Assembly (NCBI GenBank): GCA_905234395.1
Contig: CAJOHG010000022.1
Coordinates: 911-49,404 of the forward strand
Length of the DNA: 48,494 nucleotides
Source: an uncultured Selenomonadaceae bacterium
Lineage (GTDB): Bacteria > Bacillota > Negativicutes > Selenomonadales > Selenomonadaceae
Direction of reading: 5' to 3'
Shown here piece after piece: positions 43,659-48,494 of this stretch (its first letter is position 1; every line of letters begins with the position of its first letter). The notes under the pieces were generated by a model, which saw only the letters and a program-made list of their open reading frames with translations, made no database searches and was not told where the DNA came from. The translations under genes and the position numbers were made by a program.

Positions 43659-44804
43659 ATGCTTAACAAAACCGTATACCTTTTGGGCGGCGCACGCACT
43701 CCGATTGTCGTTGCCAACACGAAATTTAAAAGCCTCCGTCCTGAAATTTTCGGCGCGGAGGTTTTAAAATTTCTGCTTGAAAAATTTTCACTCGCTCACG
43801 TCGACGAGATCATTTGCGGCAATGCTGTCGGCACGGGCGGAAATATCGCGCGGCTGATGATGTTGATTGCGGGCTTTGACAATTCGACGGCGGCTTTGAC
43901 TGTCGACAGACAATGCGCAAGCGGTGCGGCGGCGATTTCCGTTGCATGTGCGAAAATTTCTTGCGGGCTTGCTGACGTGATTATCGCGGGTGGTGCGGAA
44001 AGTTCCTCGCTCCAACCGTTGAGAATTTATCATAAGAACGACGAACGCTTTCACTTGACGGCGGAAGGTATTCAAGGCGGCTATCGTACCGCGCAATTTT
44101 CTCCCGACGAATTCGACGCGCTTGCCATGTTGAAAGGTGCTCAACGTGTTGCCGACGCCGAGAACATCACCAAAGCTGAATTGGACTCATGGGCACTGCG
44201 AAGTCATCAACGTGCGGCTCAATCGGCTGAAATTTTGCGCGAGTACATTGTTGAAGTTGCGGGCGTACATGAAGACAACGGAATCAAGAAAAATATTTCC
44301 TCACGACTGCTTGAACGTGCTCCGTTACCTTTGGGCGCAGATACGATTATTTCTGCGGGCAATGCTTGTCGAATCAATGACGGAGCGGCGTTCGTTGTAT
44401 TGGCTGGTGAAAATTTCGTTGCGAAAAATTTTTTGACACCTGCCGCGCAGATTGTCGACGTGGCAACCGGCGGCGTCAATCCGCTTGAAAGTCCTCGCGG
44501 TGCTCAAGTCATCGCCGATAAAATTTTATCGCGCAACGGTCTGACTTACGACGACTTGACGGCGATTGAATTCAACGAGGCTTTCGCGGTGATTGACGTG
44601 CTGTTTGACCGTGCTTATCCGCGACTTGTCGACAGATTCAATCGATTGGGCGGTGCATTGGCTTACGGTCATCCTTACGGCGCGAGCGGTGCGATTTTGT
44701 TGATTCATTTGCTTGCGTCACTGAAAAATTTCGGCGGCGGACTCGGCTTGATGAGCATTGCCGGTGCGGGCGGCACAGGCGAATCAATCTTGCTCCGCGC
44801 ATAA
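43659..44804 (+). CDS. Thiolase-family acetyl-CoA acyltransferase
   Basis: Thiolases condense or cleave acyl-CoAs. The 381-residue product has the nucleophile motif VDRQCASGAAAISVA (Cys near residue 88), the EFNEAFA block and the GGALAYGHPYGASGA His motif. However the C-terminal GCIGGG/CxG motif reads LMSIAGAGGTGE, so the usual second catalytic Cys is Ser. Activity may therefore be altered, or the protein may serve an unusual acyl transfer. The gene lies 19 bases after the LptA-like gene, and a terminator follows. No neighbour is a fatty-acid gene. Confidence 0.9.
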   Translation: MLNKTVYLLGGARTPIVVANTKFKSLRPEIFGAEVLKFLLEKFSLAHVDEIICGNAVGTGGNIARLMMLIAGFDNSTAALTVDRQCASGAAAISVACAKISCGLADVIIAGGAESSSLQPLRIYHKNDERFHLTAEGIQGGYRTAQFSPDEFDALAMLKGAQRVADAENITKAELDSWALRSHQRAAQSAEILREYIVEVAGVHEDNGIKKNISSRLLERAPLPLGADTIISAGNACRINDGAAFVVLAGENFVAKNFLTPAAQIVDVATGGVNPLESPRGAQVIADKILSRNGLTYDDLTAIEFNEAFAVIDVLFDRAYPRLVDRFNRLGGALAYGHPYGASGAILLIHLLASLKNFGGGLGLMSIAGAGGTGESILLRA

Positions 44805-44814
44805 AACACAATTA

Positions 44815-44843
44815 AAAGCTTCCGAACATCGGAGGCTTTTTTG
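44815..44843 (+). terminator. Terminator after the thiolase gene
   Basis: AGCTTCCGA pairs with TCGGAGGCT around a 3-base loop, followed by six Ts. Confidence 0.85.
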
Positions 44844-44937
44844 TTGCAAATTTTTTCAGTCTGCTGCCGCGCAGATTATCAGAAATTTTTTCGGTTATAA
44901 TTTTTCATAACTCAATAGGACGGGAGGAATTAAAGCA

Positions 44938-45474
44938 ATGTCAATCATAACAATTTTGGCACTGATCGGCACGCTGTTTTGTTTTATCGGCATTTACAAG
45001 ATTAAATATCGCGGCGAGACGTTCAAAGGTTTGGCAATCGCGATTGTCGGAATGATAATAATTTTTCCGGCGAGCGTTCTGTACAACATCAAACAGGATA
45101 TTGACGAAGCAGAGCGAAACGGTGAACTTAAAACTGTCAAGGAAGAAATCAAAGACGAAGTTCGCGACCAAGTGATTGATTCAAAGCCGCAAACTTTGGG
45201 CGAACATTGGATCAGCGATGCCAACGATGTTTATCTTTGGAACCCGCAACCGCAAGACGGCGAGTCAATTCATTGGAGCGGCGGCTATGTTCGTGACGGC
45301 AATCACAAATTCGCGGACGGTATCGGCGTCGTCACGTGGTATCGCGACGGGCAAGTCATTCAAGTCGACGAAGGAACTTTCATTCGCGGCAGACATCACG
45401 GGCAATTCAAACACACCTTTCCTAGCGGCAACGTCGACTACAGCAACTGGGATCACGGCGTGGAAATTCGTTAA
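44938..45474 (+). CDS. Membrane-anchored protein with MORN-like repeats
   Basis: A 178-residue protein. Two hydrophobic segments at the N-terminus (ITILALIGTLFCFIGIY and GLAIAIVGMIIIFPASVLY) are followed by a charged coil and a C-terminal region of Gly/Trp-rich repeats (IHWSGGYVRDG, DGIGVVTWYRDGQ, GTFIRGRHHGQFKHTFPSG) that resemble MORN repeats. ATG 44938 follows a GGGAGGA site. Its function is unknown; MORN proteins often organise membrane-associated structures. It is 12 bases from the next gene. Confidence 0.7.
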   Translation: MSIITILALIGTLFCFIGIYKIKYRGETFKGLAIAIVGMIIIFPASVLYNIKQDIDEAERNGELKTVKEEIKDEVRDQVIDSKPQTLGEHWISDANDVYLWNPQPQDGESIHWSGGYVRDGNHKFADGIGVVTWYRDGQVIQVDEGTFIRGRHHGQFKHTFPSGNVDYSNWDHGVEIR

Positions 45475-45486
45475 GGAGGTCTTATC

Positions 45487-46020
45487 GTGAAAAAATTTGT
45501 GGTGACATTCGCTTTGGCAATGTGCGTCGTCGTGTTGAATACGGCTCAAGTTTCCGCTCAACATGTTTGGTGCTGTTCATATGGCAACGTGGATTATTAC
45601 ATTGACACCGAAAAAATTTACGACATGCGACCGAATTATTTCGTCAACGTGCCCATGATTAATGCTCGTACCGGCGCATTTGTCGGCGAATATCGTTGGC
45701 ATTTCAGCAGAGACGAAGGCAGCATTTGGTTTGAAGTCGGACAAGAAAGCGGCAGAATATCGGACAGCGCAATCGCCACGGCGATTTACAATAAGATGCG
45801 CGAAAATTTACATCTCGCCAAACGTAGTGCTCCACAAACTGAGTCAAAAGGCTCTAAATCGCCAGGTTACTATGTTGGAGATTTTCCTGACGGTAGTAAA
45901 GCGTACATCATTGAATATACTGTAACGCTAAATACTGAAATGTTGATAAAAAAATGGTTTTCTCTTGTGGTAATGAAACAAGGGAAAGGTCTTATAGCAT
46001 ATGAATTTAACCCGTTGTGA
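45487..46020 (+). CDS. Secreted protein, 3' end altered by an IS element
   Basis: GTG 45487 follows AAGGAGG. Signal peptide ends in VSA near residue 23. The first 115 residues have the codon style of the region; from about 45840 the DNA becomes visibly more A/T-rich and the protein composition changes. The final codons (FNPL and stop) lie in the terminal repeat of the IS982 copy, so the original 3' end is lost or altered. No known family is recognised. It is cotranscribed with the MORN-like gene. Confidence 0.7.
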   Translation: MKKFVVTFALAMCVVVLNTAQVSAQHVWCCSYGNVDYYIDTEKIYDMRPNYFVNVPMINARTGAFVGEYRWHFSRDEGSIWFEVGQESGRISDSAIATAIYNKMRENLHLAKRSAPQTESKGSKSPGYYVGDFPDGSKAYIIEYTVTLNTEMLIKKWFSLVVMKQGKGLIAYEFNPL

Positions 46021-46912
46021 GGGTTAAAAAATCAAAGATTTAATCTGAGTCGATTGAGCGAGTAACAAACACAAATTAAAAGCCAAAATTTTTGTCAGGA
46101 GTCGCAACGAGAGACCGTCGAAGGTTTTAGATAAAACTCGTTCGACGTTAAGTTGCTCTGCCAGTTGTGAAAAGGTGGTTTCGATGCGTCGGCGAGTTCG
46201 AAATATCGCTTCTTGCAAAAGTGGCGGGTATTTTTCGCGAGAGTTGCTGCGTTTCAATGCCAAAAGGGTTTGTCCCTGTTCTTTGAGTTTTCTAGCGAGA
46301 GGCTCAGAAACATAACCCTTGTCGCCGAGAATTATCGAATCAGCTTTCAGCTCCAAACTCAATTTTTCAAGCCCTTTGCGCTCGTCAATGTTGGCGGCTG
46401 TTATCTCAAAAGCTTTGATTGCGCCGCTTGAAGTTGTAATGGCGTGAACTTTATAGCCGAAATACGTCTGTTTTTTTGAAGGATTTTTACTGTAGCTCCG
46501 TCTGAACGGAATGCTTTGCAAAAATGCGCTCGTCCGAACTTGCACACTTCCAGCGGGAAACTGTCTATTATGAAGATTTCATCATCAACATCTGCGGAAA
46601 AAGATGGTGGTAATTTTTCTTGACGAAAGAATACCAGGCATTTTCCGAATCGACGCCGAATATTTCTCCGCAAAGCGCGATTGCTATCATTTCCGAATCG
46701 CTCAATAAGGCTTTATCGACATTCGGACGATTTTTGACTTTTTCCGGCGCAACTTTTTTGTACAAATCGTCTATCAAGACGTAGATGACCGGAATAAAAT
46801 CTTCAAAGGACTGATGAGCTATCTTATACTCTGCTTGAAACTTCGACATTTTTTGTTCCTCCCGCAACATTGCTAATTGCAAGTTTTTTTATTTCTTACC
46901 CTCACAACGAGT
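46011..46912 (-). mobile_element. Degenerate IS982-family insertion sequence
   Basis: Inverted terminal repeats with core GTTGTGAGGGT (46014 side) and ACCCTCACAAC (46898-46908) bound a transposase pseudogene. Length about 900 bp against about 1 kb for intact members, agreeing with the internal loss of coding sequence. No clear target duplication is seen at the ends. The left end supplies the stop of the upstream gene. Confidence 0.85.
46024..46849 (-). pseudogene. IS982-family transposase, internally deleted and frameshifted
   Basis: Three reading frames together show the family: N-terminal VLIDDLYKKVAPEKVKNRPN and LSDSEMIAIALCGE (frame from 46849), then DDEIFIIDSFPLEVCKFGRA (frame two, after about 46610), then KKQTYFGYKVHA, ADSIILGDKGYVSEPL and RRRIETTFSQLAEQLNV (frame three). 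The DDE residues are therefore split. Going from HHLFPQM straight to VDDEIFIID loses about 40 residues that other members have. A second frame change is near 46510. The gene cannot be functional. Confidence 0.9.
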
Positions 46913-47051
46913 TAATTTAGAAAAAGTTTGATATAATGATTCAACATTGTAAATTAGAAAAAGTATTTTGCTTGTGGCTTTTCTCGGTATGTATTTTTCA
47001 AAGGTCTAGTAGAATTATACAGCACAGAGAAATTGTCTATAAGCAACTTTT

Positions 47052-48432
47052 TTATTTACGCTGAGGAATGAAATCTTCTTCGTCCATTTCATTAAAGTTA
47101 TCGCAAGACTCGAAGCAATCGTGAGCCGAATAATATCGAAAGAAACAATCATAATTTGTTCCTTGCCGATTCTTGAGACATTTGAGATTGATTTGACGCG
47201 GCTGTTGTTTTTTGGCGTCGTCGATTCTTTTGCGAGTGTCGGCAATGTCGTTGTAACATCAGATTGAGTTGCAAAGCCCAAACAACATCAGCTGTGTACT
47301 CAATATTGCCGCTTTCCTTGAAACTCTCGAAAGAAACGGATTGCGCGTAATTTGTCCTATTGAAACTGCTGATGACGATGAAGGTTGTATTGGTGTCTCT
47401 CTGAAACTTCTTGAGCTTGCGAACAGAATCGTCAATGCCGAGCTTTGTTGATTCTCTTGAAGTCGGGACGATTTGGAGATAGTCGAGACAGACGACGGGA
47501 GCTTTGTCTTTGTTCGAGCAAAACGGTTTGAGCAGGGCAAGCCAATCGTCGATTGATTCGTCCTGCAGTTCAAATACGCTCAAATCCAGTTTGGAGGCAG
47601 AAAAATCTTCCAGAACGTTATCAAGTTCAATAGACCAGTCGCCGCGACGAATTCCGGCTGTTAATCCTGTGTAAGGAGAACGCTTAAAAACTTCACGAGC
47701 AATGGACTTGGTGAAAAGCTCCAGCCGGCTCATTTCATAAGAGCAATAGATACACGATTCACCACGGTGAGCGAGCTGTTCAAGCAGTTGCCAACAGAAA
47801 GTAGTTTTGCCTGCCGCAGGAGTTGCGCCAATGACGTAAAGTCCCGGACTGAAAAATTGTTGACTGTCGAGATTGTCAAAGCCGGTAAGACGATTGGCGT
47901 AATTCTTCATATTCTCAATTTCAGAGTCAAAATCATGGGCAAAGAAGTCGGAGAAGGAAGAACTCTTTGAAGGTTGAGCAGATCGATTTATCCGGTCAAA
48001 AGAGTTCATCGCACCGGAAATAATTTCGGCGGGCTGACAGGTTTCACGTTGAGATTCGTCGATGATGACTTCAGCGGCATGGATAAGTTTACGCAAGTAG
48101 GATTTTTCTTTTATGGTGTTGGCTTGGAATTCGGCGCGGGCAGTGGTGTATTCCATATCGATGAGCGAGAACAAATAGGCGCGGTCAATTTTATCGAGTT
48201 CGCCGGATTTGCGAAGGTCTTGTTCAATGGCAAGAACATCGGGCGGCGTACCTTGAAAAAATATGCGGACAATGGAGCGGTAAATAATTTGGTGTTCAGG
48301 TCGATAAAAGTCGTCTGGTTCGAGAATGGAAGAAACAAGCGGCACGATTTGGCTTTCCTTTAGCATCATCGCTGATATAAGCTTTTTTTCGACCTCAACG
48401 GCATTAGGAAGAGCTGCGGACATAGAAAACAT
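47052..48432 (-). pseudogene. DnaB-like replicative helicase, frameshifted near the C-terminus
   Basis: DnaB unwinds DNA at forks. ATG 48432 (MFSMSAALPNAVEVEKK) follows GAGGTGA; an in-frame start at 48477 is unsupported. The N-terminal domain, linker and RecA-like domain are visible: Walker A GATPAAGKTTF, CSYEMSRLELFTKSIA, PVVCLDYLQIVP and ESGNIEYTADVVWAL. From about 47255 the annotated frame runs into unrelated residues, but another frame gives the true family end: DDAKKQQPRQINLKCLKNRQG and FFRYYSAHDCFESCDNFN, stopping at 47052. One base shift near 47250-47265 would restore it. It is divergent from standard DnaB, so a second helicase of mobile origin is possible. Confidence 0.85.
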
Positions 48433-48459
48433 AAAAATCACCTCGCAGAATAATAAAAC

Positions 48460-48494
48460 GAAAAAGACGCCATTCACATAGTGAATGACGCCTT
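48460..48494 (-). terminator. Terminator of the gene upstream of the DnaB-like gene
   Basis: A long stem AAGGCGTCATTCAC with GTGAATGGCGTCTT (with two G-U pairs) and a 3-base loop is followed by Ts on the minus strand. It belongs to a gene outside the window. Confidence 0.75.

Overview
The window looks like a chromosomal segment of a diderm Firmicute (class Negativicutes, probably Selenomonadales). It encodes porin-like barrels with an N-terminal S-layer-homology (SLH) domain, an LptA/OstA-like protein and an RND-type periplasmic adaptor, all of which imply an outer membrane. These sit beside Firmicute-type genes: an Asp23/AmaP/DUF2273 cluster with nusB, an RNA-polymerase delta-like protein, AddB and PlsY. 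No species can be named from sequence alone.

Layout. 1-1.5 kb: RND adaptor and duplicated starts of a HATPase-like gene. 1.6-5.3 kb: thiC, an ArsR regulator with a permease, and orphan trpA. 5.3-8.6 kb: two SLH-porin paralogs, each frame-broken at the same linker. 8.9-13.7 kb: gyrA, nusB and the Asp23 envelope-stress cluster. 13.9-19.5 kb: an ABC ATPase fused to a HATPase-like domain, ftsZ, a secreted protein, plsY, tRNA-Leu and argS. 19.5-24.3 kb: two L,D-transpeptidase paralogs, a delta-like protein and a clostripain-family peptidase with an in-frame amber codon, with two copies of a structured interspersed repeat. 24.3-29.1 kb: pyrG and addB. 29.2-42.6 kb: a five-gene defence operon. 42.7-48.5 kb: an aldo/keto reductase remnant, an LptA-like gene, a thiolase, MORN-like and secreted proteins, a decayed IS982-family element and a frameshifted DnaB-like helicase gene.

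The central feature is the minus-strand operon at 29379-42578. It starts at a consensus promoter (TTGTCA, 17 bp, TATAAT). It encodes a 1008-residue protein with an RNA-polymerase alpha-CTD-like region, a 78-residue tandem duplication and a sigma region 4-like helix-turn-helix; then a PAPS-reductase/ferredoxin protein (BrxP), a large P-loop ATPase (BrxC), a PglZ phosphatase-fold protein and a short BrxL. The last four match type 4 BREX, which has no methyltransferase. The transcription-factor-like first gene is not a standard BREX part known to me and is the best candidate for a new component. The island lies between addB (no addA follows) and a truncated aldo/keto reductase gene, with an IS982-like mini-element at its left edge, consistent with horizontal acquisition.

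A second theme is local plasticity. Gene ends of trpA, nusB and the ABC-ATPase gene are tandemly duplicated. The two SLH-porins are disrupted at the same joint. The peptidase promoter has a 12-T tract between its -35 and -10 boxes. The interspersed repeats keep three hairpins whose stems differ between copies but stay paired.
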